Of a stretch of 64,000 bases of DNA, positions 27,879-36,785 are shown one piece after another. Positions within the stretch are counted from its first letter, which is position 1. Every line of letters begins with the position of its first letter. The DNA is from Brevundimonas albigilva. Lineage in GTDB: Bacteria; Pseudomonadota; Alphaproteobacteria; Caulobacterales; Caulobacteraceae. The translations under genes were made by a program, and so were the position numbers. Location of the stretch: assembly GCF_023503965.1 (NCBI RefSeq), contig NZ_CP097298.1:496001-560000 (forward strand), in the 5' to 3' direction. The notes below the pieces were generated by a model. It made no database searches and was not told the DNA's origin. It was given only the letters and a program-made list of their open reading frames with translations.

Positions 27879-28265
27879 CAGCAAGGGCCGAACTCGGCGC
27901 GCCGCGCGTCAGGCCACGCCCCCATCCTATTTCTCGCGAGAAATCGAAGACCAATCAACGACATGGTCTAGGGACATCGCCATCGACCCGCCACGCCCTG
28001 AAACCGTGTCATGCTCATGCTGACGACCGGGCTGGACGGCAGAGGGAGATTTCGCACTATTCACACTATTCACACGGTCTTTTTCGCCGCCGCCATCCGC
28101 AGCCGCGCCCGGAGGCCGACGGATTCACACGATTCACACTGTGTTTTTTCGTTGGATGCGAAATCGCGGCCGGCGCCGTGGCCGCAACAACCTTCCCCGG
28201 GCGGCCGACATCGCCTAGACGGACAGCGCGATCCTTCCGACCGACGGCCCCAAGACGACATTTTC
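27879..28265. repeat. Intergenic region with ATTCACAC repeats and a 16-bp palindrome
   Basis: This gene-free stretch upstream of ilvA holds a perfect palindrome ATTTCTCGCGAGAAAT (27929-27944). It also holds two copies of a unit made of ATTCACAC twice, one base apart, followed by four bases and a T5-6 CG tail (28059-28086 and 28123-28151). The region reads in-frame with ilvA for some distance, but that has no family N-terminus or Shine-Dalgarno. Function is unknown. Confidence 0.55.
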
Positions 28266-29780
28266 ATGCAGGACACCCTTCGCCGCATCCTCACCGCCCG
28301 CGTCTATGACGTGGCCGAGGAAACGCCTCTCGACCCGCTGGAGCGCCTGTCGGGCCGCCTGTCGCGTCCGGTGCTGCTGAAGCGCGAGGATCTGCAGCCG
28401 GTCTTCTCGTTCAAGATACGGGGCGCCTACAATCGCATCGCCCAGTTGACCCAGGCCGAACTGGCCCGGGGCGTCATCTGCGCCTCGGCGGGCAATCACG
28501 CGCAAGGGGTGGCGCTGGCGGCGGCGCGGCGCGGGGCGGCGGCGACCATCGTCATGCCGACCACCACGCCGGGCATCAAGGTGGCGGCGGTGCGCGCCCT
28601 GGGCGGCCAGGTCGTGCTGCACGGCGACGGCTTCGACGACGCCTACGCCCATGCCCGTTCGCTGGAGGCCGAGACGGGCGCGACCTTCATCCACCCGTTC
28701 GACGATCCCGACGTCATCGCCGGCCAGGGCACGGTCGGCCTGGAGATCGCGCGCCAGCACGCCGATCCGATCGAGGCCGTCTTCCTGCCCATCGGCGGCG
28801 GCGGCCTGGCGGCGGGGGTGGCGGCCATCCTTCGCTTCCTGCGGCCGGAGACGAAGATCATCGGCGTGGAGCCGGTGGACGCCCCCACCATGAAGACCGC
28901 CATCGCCGCCGGCGAGGTGGTCAGCCTGAACGAGGTCGGCCTGTTCGCTGACGGCGTGGCCGTGCGCCGCGCGGGCGACCTGACCTTCCGGCTGTGCCGC
29001 GACCTGCTGGACGAGATCGTCCTGGTCGACACCGACGCCATCTGCGCCGCCGTGAAGGACATCTTCGACGACACCCGCGCCATCGCCGAACCGGCCGGGG
29101 CGCTGGCCCTGGGGGGGCTCAAGGCCTGGGCGGCCGATCATCCCGGCGCCGGCTCGCTGGTGGCGATCAATTCGGGCGCCAACGTCAACTTCGACCGGGC
29201 GCGCCATGTCGCCGAGCGGGCCGAGCTGGGCGAGGGCGCCGAGGCCCTGCTGGCCGTGACCATGAAGGACGACCGCGACGACTATCGCCGCTTCCTCGAC
29301 AGCCTGGACGGCCGGTCGGTGACCGAGTTCAACTATCGCTGGTCCGGCGACGGGGTGGCGCAGATCTTCGTCGGCGTGGCCCTGCGCGGCGGCCAGGACG
29401 AACGGCTGGACCTGGTCCAGGCGCTGCGCGCGGGCGGCTACGACGTCGAGGACATGAGCGACAACGAAACGGCCAAGCTGCACGTCCGCTACATGGTCGG
29501 CGGCCGCACCGTCGGCCTGCCGCACGAGCGCATCCTGCGCTTCCAGTTCCCCGAGCGGCCGGGCGCCTTCCTGCGCTTCCTCAACAGCCTGCAGCCAGAA
29601 TGGGCCCTGACCCTGTTCCACTATCGCAACCACGGCGACGACGTCGGCCGCGTGCTGGCCGGCATCAGCGCCCCGCCCCAGGATCAGGCGCGCTTCGACG
29701 CGGCCCTGGCCGCCCTGGGCTATCCCTACGTGGAGGAGACCGACAATCCCGCCTGCCGGCTGTTCCTGGACGGCGCCTGA
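28266..29780 (+). CDS. ilvA: Threonine ammonia-lyase, biosynthetic (IlvA)
   Basis: A 504-residue PLP enzyme deaminating threonine to 2-oxobutanoate, the first step to isoleucine. The PLP Lys is in SFKIRGAYNR, the phosphate loop in GGGGLAAGVAA, and CASAGNHAQGVALAA is conserved. Two C-terminal ACT-like regulatory domains (about 330-504, including RILRFQFPERPGAFLRFL) give isoleucine/valine control in the long form. The ATG at 28266 gives the family length. No leader peptide rich in branched-chain codons is evident upstream. Confidence 0.95.
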   Translation: MQDTLRRILTARVYDVAEETPLDPLERLSGRLSRPVLLKREDLQPVFSFKIRGAYNRIAQLTQAELARGVICASAGNHAQGVALAAARRGAAATIVMPTTTPGIKVAAVRALGGQVVLHGDGFDDAYAHARSLEAETGATFIHPFDDPDVIAGQGTVGLEIARQHADPIEAVFLPIGGGGLAAGVAAILRFLRPETKIIGVEPVDAPTMKTAIAAGEVVSLNEVGLFADGVAVRRAGDLTFRLCRDLLDEIVLVDTDAICAAVKDIFDDTRAIAEPAGALALGGLKAWAADHPGAGSLVAINSGANVNFDRARHVAERAELGEGAEALLAVTMKDDRDDYRRFLDSLDGRSVTEFNYRWSGDGVAQIFVGVALRGGQDERLDLVQALRAGGYDVEDMSDNETAKLHVRYMVGGRTVGLPHERILRFQFPERPGAFLRFLNSLQPEWALTLFHYRNHGDDVGRVLAGISAPPQDQARFDAALAALGYPYVEETDNPACRLFLDGA

Positions 29781-29979
29781 GGCCGGTCGTTGGCGGGCCG
29801 CTCGGCCGCGGAGGGTCCCGCACGCCCCTGCCCCGTTCGCATGAGGGCCAGAAGCCCCGTCGATCCGGTCATCACGATCATGCCCGACTCCCTGCTATTG
29901 CGAACCGTTAGCAGGTTTGCGCGGATCGGCCCTTCGTGCAAGCGTCAGATGTCGGTGGCGATCGACAGGAGCATCAACC

Positions 29980-30321
29980 GTGCGTGAAGACGGAAAACTC
30001 GACTACCTCGAACTGCCCGCGACCGATCTGGGAGCGACCAGGGCCTTCTACGCCGACGCCTTCGGCTGGACCTTCCAGGACTACGGCCCGACCTACGCCG
30101 CCTTCGACCAGGGGCTGGACGGCGGCTTCGACGCCGACCCCGCCGAGCGGACGCGCACGCCCCTGCCCGTCCTCTACGCCCACGACCTGGAAGCCATGCT
30201 GGCCAAGGTCCAGGCGGCGGGCGGAACGGTGGCAAGGCCCATCTACGCCTTTCCGGGCGGCCGGCGCTTCCACTTCACAGACCCGGCCGGGACCGAACTG
30301 GCGGTGTGGTCCGAGACGTAA
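29980..30321 (+). CDS. VOC (glyoxalase/bleomycin-resistance) family protein
   Basis: A 113-residue single-domain VOC protein of two beta-alpha-beta-beta-beta units: LDYLELPATDLGATRAFYADAFGW, then LPVLYAHDLEAMLAKVQAAGGTV, ending RFHFTDPAGTELAVWSE. A metal site could use the Glu and the final Glu; the substrate is unknown. The GTG start has an ideal AGGAG 8 nt upstream. The gene stands alone, 3 nt before the end of the convergent Pro-rich gene. Confidence 0.9.
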   Translation: MREDGKLDYLELPATDLGATRAFYADAFGWTFQDYGPTYAAFDQGLDGGFDADPAERTRTPLPVLYAHDLEAMLAKVQAAGGTVARPIYAFPGGRRFHFTDPAGTELAVWSET

Positions 30322-30324
30322 GGC

Positions 30325-31166
30325 TCAGCGCGGCTCGACCGACTGGGCGATCTGCTCGGCCAGCAGGCTGTCCTCTCCGTCCAGATAGGACAGCCAGACG
30401 TGGGTCTCGCGCGATTCCAGGTCCTTGGCGAACAGGTGCTCCACGGCCCGGCGGCGGCCGTCCTGCTCGATCACCACCGAGGCCCGGCCGCCAGCGTCGA
30501 TCAACTGCCCGTCATAGATCGGGAACTGCGAGGCCGGACCCTGGTAGATCATCACGAAGCTGCGCCCGTCGCGCTTCACGGCATAGACCTTGGCCTGCGG
30601 CCCCGCGTCCGAGGGCTCGATCGTGAAGCCGGCCGGCAGATCGATCCGAAACGGCAAGGCCGCCAACGGATCGGCCGGCGCGTGTCCGCCGCCGGCGCGG
30701 GCCGCGTCGCCGGGGCTGGCGAAGCCGCGGCGGTCGGCGGCGGGGCCGCGACCGGGACCCGCGCGGGCGCAGGCGCGGGCGCGCGCTCTGGGGCGGGTTC
30801 CGGAGCCGGCTGCGGGGTCGGGGCGCGCGTCGAGGGCGCCACGGTCGGGGGCGCCGCGGTCGGGGGCGCCATGATGGCGGCGGGCGGGGCGCTGTTCAGG
30901 TCCCGGGTCAGCGACGCCCCCGGGCGTTCCGGCGCCGGGACCGAGGGCGCGGTCGCGGCCCGCGGCGGCGTCGAACGGCGAGCCGGCGCCGGGGCTTGGG
31001 TTTCAGGTTCAGGTTCGGCTTCAGGCTCCGCCGGCCGGACGGGCGCGGGGGTCGTCATCGCGCCCGGCGGCGCGCTGTTCAGGTCGCGGGTCAGGTCGGT
31101 CGCCGAGCGCGCCGGCGGCGCGGCCTGGCCGGAAAGGAGGACGGCGGCGAGAACGAGCACGGTCAT
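30325..31166 (-). CDS. Exported Pro-rich protein with duplicated LTRDLNSAPP (frameshifted)
   Basis: About 281 residues once rejoined. MTVLVLAAVLLSGQAAPPA is a probable signal peptide. A long disordered Pro/Ala/Glu linker follows and contains the decamer LTRDLNSAPP twice (near residues 25 and 87). The frame is lost around 30670-30685. The other frame supplies a folded C-terminal domain of about 115 residues: LPFRIDLPAGFTIEP, SFVMIYQGPASQFPIYDG, VWLSYLDGEDSLLAEQIA. No family is recognised. It is probably periplasmic. It convergently abuts the VOC gene. Confidence 0.65.
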
Positions 31167-31227
31167 GCGACGACCATCGCCCGCGACTGCGGCGACGGCA
31201 AGGCCACGCCGCCGCGCGGGGCGCGTC

Positions 31228-32919
31228 TCACGCCTTGGGCAGCAGGATCCAGAAGGTCGCGCCTTCGCCTGGCGCCGAGATCACGCCGATCGAACCGCCC
31301 TGCAGCTCCACCAGCCGCTTGGCCAGGGCCAGGCCGACGCCGTGCCCCTCGATCGTCGACCGCTCCAGCCCCAGGCGGTTGAAGGGCTCGAACAGCTGCG
31401 CCTGCTTCTGCGCGGTCAGTCCGGGCCCGAAGTCGGTGACCTCGATCCTGATCCAGTCGTCCAGGCGCGAGGCCCGCATCAGCACCCGCTCGCCCGCCGA
31501 TCCGTACTTCAGGGCATTGGTGACCAGGTTGCCGACGACCTGGGCCATCCGCTGGGAATCGGCCAGGGCGATCAGCCCGTCGCCTTCGCAAAGCAGGTCG
31601 ATCGCGACGTTGCGCGCCTCGGGCCGCAGGATGGCCGAGCGGCGCACGTCCTCCAGCAGGCCGGGCACGTCCGTGGGTCGCAGCTCGACCTTGACCGCGC
31701 CCGCCTCCGCCCGCGCCACGTCGAGCAGGTCGTGGGCCAGCGCCTCCACCTGGCGGGCGGTCTTGACCAGCATGTCGGCCATCTCCGCCTGCTGCGGCGT
31801 CACGGGGCCCAGCTGACCCTTGCCCCACAACTCGCCGATGCCGATCACGCCGGCGACCGGGCTCTTGATCTCGTGGGCGACATTGGCCAGGAGGCGCGAC
31901 TTGGCTTCCGAGGCCTTCTCGGCGCGGATCTGGCCCAGCCTGGCGCGGTCGGCCAGCCGGTCGCGTTCCTCCAGCAGGGCGGCGACGAGCAGCACGGGCA
32001 CGAAGGCGATGAGCACCAGCATCTGGGCGCGCAGCACCTGCTCGCTGGGCGTCAGGCCCTGCGAATAGGGGCCGTAGCCCTCCATGGCGCCGCCAATGGC
32101 CAGGACGGCGACCACGACCAGGCTGAAGCTCATGCCCGCCACGCCCAGCCGCACGGCGATCAGGAACAGCATCGGCGCCATGAAGGCGCCGATCGGCACA
32201 TGCGCCATGAAGGCCAGATAATAGACCAGGAACAGCCCGCCCAGCAGCACCGCCGCCTCCAGCGCGCGCGCGGGCCGGGCGAAGCGCCGCAGGGTCGATC
32301 GGGTCAGCGACAGCCCCAGGCAGCCGATCAGCGCGATCCCCAGCGCATGGCCGAACCACCAGGTCTGGGCCGCCTCCACCAGGTCGCCGGCGCCGAACAG
32401 GCTCAGCGCGCCGGCCGACAGCACGGCCGCCGGCAGCGGCGCCAGCGCCGCGCATCCCAGGAAGCGGACGATGCCCGTCAGGCTGGACACGTTCAACGTG
32501 GGCGCGAACCGCCGGGCCAGCACCACGGCGGTGACGATCTCCACCATGTTGGTGGCGGTGAACAGCATCGACAGGGCGGGCGGGTTTCCCGCCACGATCT
32601 CGCCGATCAGGATGCTGCCCGCCAGGATGGAGCCCAGCGCCAGATCATGTCGCCGCCCGCGACTTGTCCTGAGCCAGACGGCGACCGCGACGCCGCCCGC
32701 CGCCCAAAGGCCCACGATGAGGCCCGAGGTTCGCGCATAGCCGACCGCCAGGGCGACAAGGATCGCGACCGCCAGCGCCGTGACCACCGGCACCATCGGG
32801 TGCGCGAACAGGTCGATCCGGCCGGCCTCCAGGGCGACGGCCGGCGCGCCCTGGGGGCGGACCTCGGACTTGACGTCGAGCGCAGGGCTCATGGTCATGT
32901 GGGACTCGCTGAACTTCAC
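31228..32919 (-). CDS. MASE1 sensor histidine kinase
   Basis: A 563-residue inner-membrane kinase. Residues about 40-315 form a MASE1-type sensor with eight or so helices. A coiled stretch (LLEERDRLADRARLGQIRAEKASEAKS) leads to the HisKA domain with phosphoacceptor His349 in LLANVAHEIKSPV. The catalytic domain shows the N box NLVTNALKYG, G1 DFGPGL and G2 GHGVGLALAK. No response regulator is adjacent, so it is an orphan kinase. The signal is unknown. Confidence 0.93.
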   Translation of the reverse strand: MKFSESHMTMSPALDVKSEVRPQGAPAVALEAGRIDLFAHPMVPVVTALAVAILVALAVGYARTSGLIVGLWAAGGVAVAVWLRTSRGRRHDLALGSILAGSILIGEIVAGNPPALSMLFTATNMVEIVTAVVLARRFAPTLNVSSLTGIVRFLGCAALAPLPAAVLSAGALSLFGAGDLVEAAQTWWFGHALGIALIGCLGLSLTRSTLRRFARPARALEAAVLLGGLFLVYYLAFMAHVPIGAFMAPMLFLIAVRLGVAGMSFSLVVVAVLAIGGAMEGYGPYSQGLTPSEQVLRAQMLVLIAFVPVLLVAALLEERDRLADRARLGQIRAEKASEAKSRLLANVAHEIKSPVAGVIGIGELWGKGQLGPVTPQQAEMADMLVKTARQVEALAHDLLDVARAEAGAVKVELRPTDVPGLLEDVRRSAILRPEARNVAIDLLCEGDGLIALADSQRMAQVVGNLVTNALKYGSAGERVLMRASRLDDWIRIEVTDFGPGLTAQKQAQLFEPFNRLGLERSTIEGHGVGLALAKRLVELQGGSIGVISAPGEGATFWILLPKA

Positions 32920-32961
32920 TGTTCCGCAGAGTGGCCGATCTTCCCTAAGATTCCCCTGAGA

Positions 32962-33615
32962 TCAGGTTTTCAACGCAAGATTGAACGCCTTAACGGCGGC
33001 GGCTTCACCTTCGCCATAGCTCCAGACGCCGGCGCTGACCGCCACGAAGTCGGCCCCGGCCCGGGCCGTCTCGGCCGCCGTCTCGACCGTTATGCCGCCG
33101 ATGGCGACGCAAGGGACCTCGACCGTCTCCTGCCATTCCGTCAGCAGGTCGAGCGGGGGTCGATGGGTCGTGACCTTGGTGTCGGTGGGAAAGAAGGCGC
33201 CGAAGGCGACGTAGTCGGCCCCCGCTTCGGCGGCGTCCCAGGCCAGGTCGCGGTCGTCGTGACAGGTCACGCCGATCATGGCGTCCGGCCCCATGATGCG
33301 GCGCGCGTCGGCCAGGGAGGCGTCCCCCTGCCCGATGTGCACCCCGTCGCATCCCGTCTCTCGCGCCAGGTCGGGCCGGTCGTTCAGGATGACGGCGACG
33401 CCGCGCCGTCGCGCGACCGGCCCCAGCACGGCCACGGCGCGGCGGATCGTGTCGTCGTCGGCGGGCTTCAGCCGGATCTGCAGCGCCGCGACGTCGCCGG
33501 CGGCCAGGGCCGTCTCCAGACGCCCGGCGAACGCCTGCAGATCGGCGATCGCGGGCGGGGTGATTAGATAGAGCCGGCACGGCGGCCGGTCGGAAATGCG
33601 AGGTTCACGCGCCAT
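32962..33615 (-). CDS. thiE: Thiamine-phosphate synthase
   Basis: A 217-residue TIM-barrel enzyme joining the pyrimidine and thiazole moieties of thiamine. [70 protein letters not shown] and [11 protein letters not shown] follow in the expected order. It stands alone, apart from other thi genes. I saw no TPP-riboswitch-like sequence upstream. Confidence 0.93.
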   Translation of the reverse strand: MAREPRISDRPPCRLYLITPPAIADLQAFAGRLETALAAGDVAALQIRLKPADDDTIRRAVAVLGPVARRRGVAVILNDRPDLARETGCDGVHIGQGDASLADARRIMGPDAMIGVTCHDDRDLAWDAAEAGADYVAFGAFFPTDTKVTTHRPPLDLLTEWQETVEVPCVAIGGITVETAAETARAGADFVAVSAGVWSYGEGEAAAVKAFNLALKT

Positions 33616-33696
33616 GCCTTCGCCCTGCGCCGCCCCGCTCGCCGCGTCAACGGCGCAGGCGTGCGAACGACTTGCAATCGCCTTTATCCTCGCTAT

Positions 33697-33717
33697 AGAG
33701 AACCATTATCAGTCTCA
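33697..33717. promoter_or_regulatory. Fur-box-like site upstream of bfd
   Basis: On the minus strand the site reads TGAGACTGATAATGG then TTCTCT, matching 17 of 21 positions of the overlapping-repeat Fur pattern (TGAGAATGATAATCA-type). It lies 19 nt before the bfd start, so iron control is likely. Confidence 0.6.
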
Positions 33718-33735
33718 TCGAACGCGTGATCCCTC

Positions 33736-33921
33736 GTGTACGTCTGCAACTGCAACGGTCTTCGCCAGCGTGACGTCGCCCAGGCCATCGAGGCCGGCGC
33801 CTGCCGCCCGCGCGACATCTTCGCCCGCCACCAGTGCCAGGCCCAGTGCGCCAAGTGCGTCTGCGAGATGCGCCAGATGATCCAGGACAGCCACGAAGCC
33901 TTCGCCCTGGCGGCCGAATAG
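33736..33921 (+). CDS. bfd: Bacterioferritin-associated ferredoxin
   Basis: A 61-residue [2Fe-2S] ferredoxin that donates electrons to bacterioferritin to release stored iron. MYVCNCNGLRQRDV and the distal CQAQCAKCVCEM supply the cluster cysteines of the Bfd (BFD-like) fold. The start is GTG. It precedes bfr by 135 nt on the same strand and lies behind a Fur-like site, so low iron should induce it. Confidence 0.93.
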   Translation: MYVCNCNGLRQRDVAQAIEAGACRPRDIFARHQCQAQCAKCVCEMRQMIQDSHEAFALAAE

Positions 33922-34056
33922 TCTTTCCGCGTCCGAAAATCACTCGCACTATCAATGTAGTGATAAAAACTCGCAAATAAACAACGCGGGTTTTACTGTG
34001 ATATCCACGGCTCGAAGGACGGCGCGCTTGGCCCGTCGCGACGAAGGACAAGAGCC

Positions 34057-34557
34057 ATGAAGGGCGATCCCGCGATCATCCGCACCCTGAACGCGGTGCT
34101 GACCAATGAACTGACGGCGGTGAACCAGTATTTCCTGCACGCCCGGATGTTCGAAAGCTGGGGCCTGGCGCACCTGGGCGACGTGATCTACCGGGAATCG
34201 ATCGGCGAGATGAAGCACGCCGACATGTTGATCAAGCGCATCCTGTTCCTGGACGGCCTGCCCAACCTGCAGGATCTGCACAAGCTGAAGGTCGGCGAAG
34301 AGCCGATCGAATGCCTGAGCGCCGACCTGCAGCTGGAGATCGACAGCCGCGCGGCGACGGCGGCCGCCGTGACCCAATGCGAAGAGACGCGCGACTATGT
34401 CAGCCGCGACCTGCTGATGAAGATCCTGGCCGACACGGAAGAGCACATCGACTTCCTGGAGAACCAGCACAAGCTGATCGAGCTGATGGGCGCGCAGAAC
34501 TATCTGCAGTCGGCGATGAAGGAGATCGTCACCGAAGGCGCGGCCACCGGCGGCTGA
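34057..34557 (+). CDS. bfr: Bacterioferritin
   Basis: A 166-residue 24-mer iron-storage haem protein. Compared with E. coli Bfr numbering, ferroxidase ligands Glu18, Glu51, His54, Glu94 and His130 and the haem ligand Met52 are present (NELTAVNQYF, EMKHADM). Residue 127 is Thr instead of Glu (ADTEEHIDF), a change worth testing. The gap from bfd contains CACTA/TAGTG and a hairpin (AAAACTCGC/GCGGGTTTT) that may end bfd transcription. Confidence 0.95.
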   Translation: MKGDPAIIRTLNAVLTNELTAVNQYFLHARMFESWGLAHLGDVIYRESIGEMKHADMLIKRILFLDGLPNLQDLHKLKVGEEPIECLSADLQLEIDSRAATAAAVTQCEETRDYVSRDLLMKILADTEEHIDFLENQHKLIELMGAQNYLQSAMKEIVTEGAATGG

Positions 34558-34616
34558 CGGAACCCGGGTCGGTCCCGGTCATTAGCCCTTTTCGAAGAGG
34601 CAGCTGGGAGCCGACC

Positions 34617-35176
34617 ATGACCGACATCGACGACGCCATCGACGACGTGAGGGACGCCGCCACAGACTTCCTCAACAGCGAGGGCCGCAGCGTGGGGCAC
34701 GTCGCCTGGGCGTGGCCCTGACGGTCGGTTTCGCGCTGCTGGCCTCGGGCATCGCCTCGGGCGCGCTGCGGCCCAAACGCACGCTGAAGCACGTCCGGAA
34801 CCGCGACCTGCCGGTGACGGAAAAGCCGCGCGGGGCGTTCAGCCTGATCCTGCCGGCGGTGTTTTCCGCCACCACCCTGTCGGCGGTGCGCGTCTGGAAC
34901 GCCCCGCCCCGGCGCGAGCGCACGGTGGCGATGGCGCTGTGGGCCGCGGCCCAGACCGTCAACGCCGTCTGGCTGGGCCTGCGGCCGTCGTCGATGTGGA
35001 AGCAGGTCGCAGCCGCGATGTCGGCGGCCGGCCTGGCCGCCGCCTTCGCCCACGAGGCGCGCAAGCTGGACGAAGGCGCGGGCAAGATGGCTTCGCCCAC
35101 CGGGTCCGGGGTGCGGCTGGGCAACTTCCTGCATCGCAAGGCCGACGAGGCCGCCCGCGAACGCACCCTGCACTGA
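34617..35176 (+). CDS. Hypothetical membrane protein (frameshifted)
   Basis: About 186 residues once rejoined. MTDIDDAIDDVRDAATDFLN starts the first frame, which breaks in the GGG at 34708-34710. Adding one G joins it to GVALTVGFALLASGIASGAL. About three or four hydrophobic segments follow, with FSLILPAVFSATTLSAV, MALWAAAQTVNAVWLGL and VAAAMSAAGLAAAFAHEARK. The C-terminus is charged. No family is recognised. The Shine-Dalgarno region is GCTGGGAGCC. It is monocistronic between bfr and efp. Confidence 0.68.
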
Positions 35177-35278
35177 GACGCGCGCCAGCTTGCCCTTTGC
35201 CGGGGCTTCCTCTAGGGATCGCGCCCTGTTCGCCCCGCCGCCTCGGCCGCGCGGCCCGCTCTTTCCCCATGTGAATCC

Positions 35279-35845
35279 ATGAAGATCAACGGCAACACCA
35301 TCAAGCCCGGCATGGTCCTGCAGCATAACGGCGGCCTGTGGGTCGTCACCAAGGCCAGCCACGTCAAGCCCGGCAAGGGCGGCGCCTTCGCCAACGTCGA
35401 GGCCAAGAACCTCGAGACCGGCAACAAGCTGAACGAACGTTTCCGCTCGGAAGACAAGGTCGAGCGCGTGACGCTGGAACAGAAGGACTTCTCCTATCTG
35501 TTCGACAACGGCGACAGCCTGGTGTTCATGGACGACGCCACCTACGAGCAGATCGAACTGCAGAAGGACTGGGTCGGGGACGAACGCATCCCCTATTTGC
35601 AGGAAGGCATGAAGGTCGTCATCGAGATGCACGAAGAGCGTCCGATCGGCCTGGAGCTGCCGGAACAGGTCGTGCTGGAAGTCGCCGAGACCGAGCCCAC
35701 GGTGAAGGGCCAGACCGCCTCTTCGTCCTACAAGCCCGCCCTCGCCTCGAACGGCGTGCGCATCATGATCCCGCCGTACATGTCGGCCGGCGAAAAGATC
35801 GTCGTCGACACCACGACCGGCGAATACGTCCGCCGCGCGGACTAA
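35279..35845 (+). CDS. efp: Translation elongation factor P
   Basis: A 188-residue EF-P that rescues ribosomes stalled on polyproline. The KOW-like domain I carries the loop VKPGKGGAF with Lys33, the residue modified in other bacteria. Two OB domains follow, ending [26 protein letters not shown]. The many Pro-rich proteins here (TonB, the 30.3-kb protein) make it relevant. It ends at a strong terminator. Confidence 0.97.
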   Translation: MKINGNTIKPGMVLQHNGGLWVVTKASHVKPGKGGAFANVEAKNLETGNKLNERFRSEDKVERVTLEQKDFSYLFDNGDSLVFMDDATYEQIELQKDWVGDERIPYLQEGMKVVIEMHEERPIGLELPEQVVLEVAETEPTVKGQTASSSYKPALASNGVRIMIPPYMSAGEKIVVDTTTGEYVRRAD

Positions 35846-35849
35846 GACC

Positions 35850-35877
35850 ACCGGCCCGTTCGGGCCGGTCCCTTTTT
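35850..35877 (+). terminator. Terminator after efp
   Basis: A perfect 9-bp stem (ACCGGCCCG/CGGGCCGGT, TT apex) followed by CCCTTTTTG, starting 5 nt after the efp stop. Confidence 0.88.
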
Positions 35878-35938
35878 GAACTTCTCCGCCTGTCCGGGCT
35901 CGACGCCTTTCAAGGACCTGCGGACCAGGAGATCCTCG

Positions 35939-36745
35939 ATGGCCCTCGCCTCCGCCCTTCTTCAAGTGATGACCGACGCGGTTCGCAAGACCGCCCGCCC
36001 GATGATGCGCGACTTCGGCGAGGTCTCGCAGCTTCAGGTGTCGCGCAAGGGGCCCGGCGATTTCGTCACCGCCGCCGACCTGAAGGCCGAGGAGACGCTG
36101 TTCGAACTGCTGACCAAGGCCCGCCCCGGCTACGGCTTCCTGGGCGAGGAGCGCGGCCTGGTCGAGGGCACGGACAAGTCCCACACCTGGATCGTGGACC
36201 CGATCGACGGCACCACCAACTTCATGCACGCCATGCCCCACTTCGCCATCACGGTGGGGCTGGAGCGGCGCGCGCCGGACGGGTCGTCCGAGATCGTGGC
36301 CGGCGTCACCTACAACCCCGTGATGAACGAGCTGTTCTGGGCCGAAAAGGGCAAGGGCTGCTATCTGAACGACCAGCGCATCCGCGTCTCGGGCCGCAAG
36401 GACCTGGCCGACAGCCTGGTCGCCACCGGCCTGCCCTTCATCGGCAAGACGGGCCACGCCCAGGCCATCAAGGACATCCATGCGGTGGGCCAGCGGGTCG
36501 CGGGCATCCGCCGCCTGGGCTCGGCCGCCCTGGACTTCGCCTGGGTCGCGGCGGGGCGGTACGACGCCTATTACGAGCGCAATCTGAAGCCCTGGGACGT
36601 GGCGGCGGGCGTCCTGTTCGTCACCGAGGCCGGCGGCACGGTCACGACCATCGAGCCCGATGGAGACCCCAAGACGGGCGCCAGCATCCTGGCCACCAAC
36701 GCCGAACTTCACCCCGCCCTGCGCAAGGTGCTGCAGGCGGCGTGA
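35939..36745 (+). CDS. suhB: Inositol monophosphatase family protein (SuhB-like)
   Basis: A 268-residue Mg2+-dependent phosphatase of the IMPase/SuhB family. The metal ligands are in GDFVTAADLKAEE, FLGEERG, WIVDPIDGTTNF and LKPWDVAAGVLFVTEAGG. Ins-1-phosphate phosphatase activity is the family role; SuhB also acts with Nus factors on rRNA transcription. The start at 35939 has AGGAG 8 nt upstream. It is cytoplasmic and followed 40 nt later by the glycerophosphodiesterase gene. Confidence 0.92.
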   Translation: MALASALLQVMTDAVRKTARPMMRDFGEVSQLQVSRKGPGDFVTAADLKAEETLFELLTKARPGYGFLGEERGLVEGTDKSHTWIVDPIDGTTNFMHAMPHFAITVGLERRAPDGSSEIVAGVTYNPVMNELFWAEKGKGCYLNDQRIRVSGRKDLADSLVATGLPFIGKTGHAQAIKDIHAVGQRVAGIRRLGSAALDFAWVAAGRYDAYYERNLKPWDVAAGVLFVTEAGGTVTTIEPDGDPKTGASILATNAELHPALRKVLQAA

Positions 36746-36785
36746 TCGTCACCGGCCTGTCGCGTCGGCGCCCTACCCAGGGCGC

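Noticed and set aside
28011..28265. N-terminal extension of IlvA
   Set aside because: The frame is open upstream, but the translation is His/Arg repeat-derived, lacks family similarity, and the ATG at 28266 gives the normal IlvA N-terminus.
31163..32455. Long open frame antisense to the histidine kinase
   Set aside because: Gly/Arg/Ala-rich composition with no domain, typical of a shadow frame in GC-rich DNA; the kinase on the same region is fully convincing.
33616..33735. TPP riboswitch for thiE
   Set aside because: No conserved thi-box elements were visible upstream of thiE on the minus strand.
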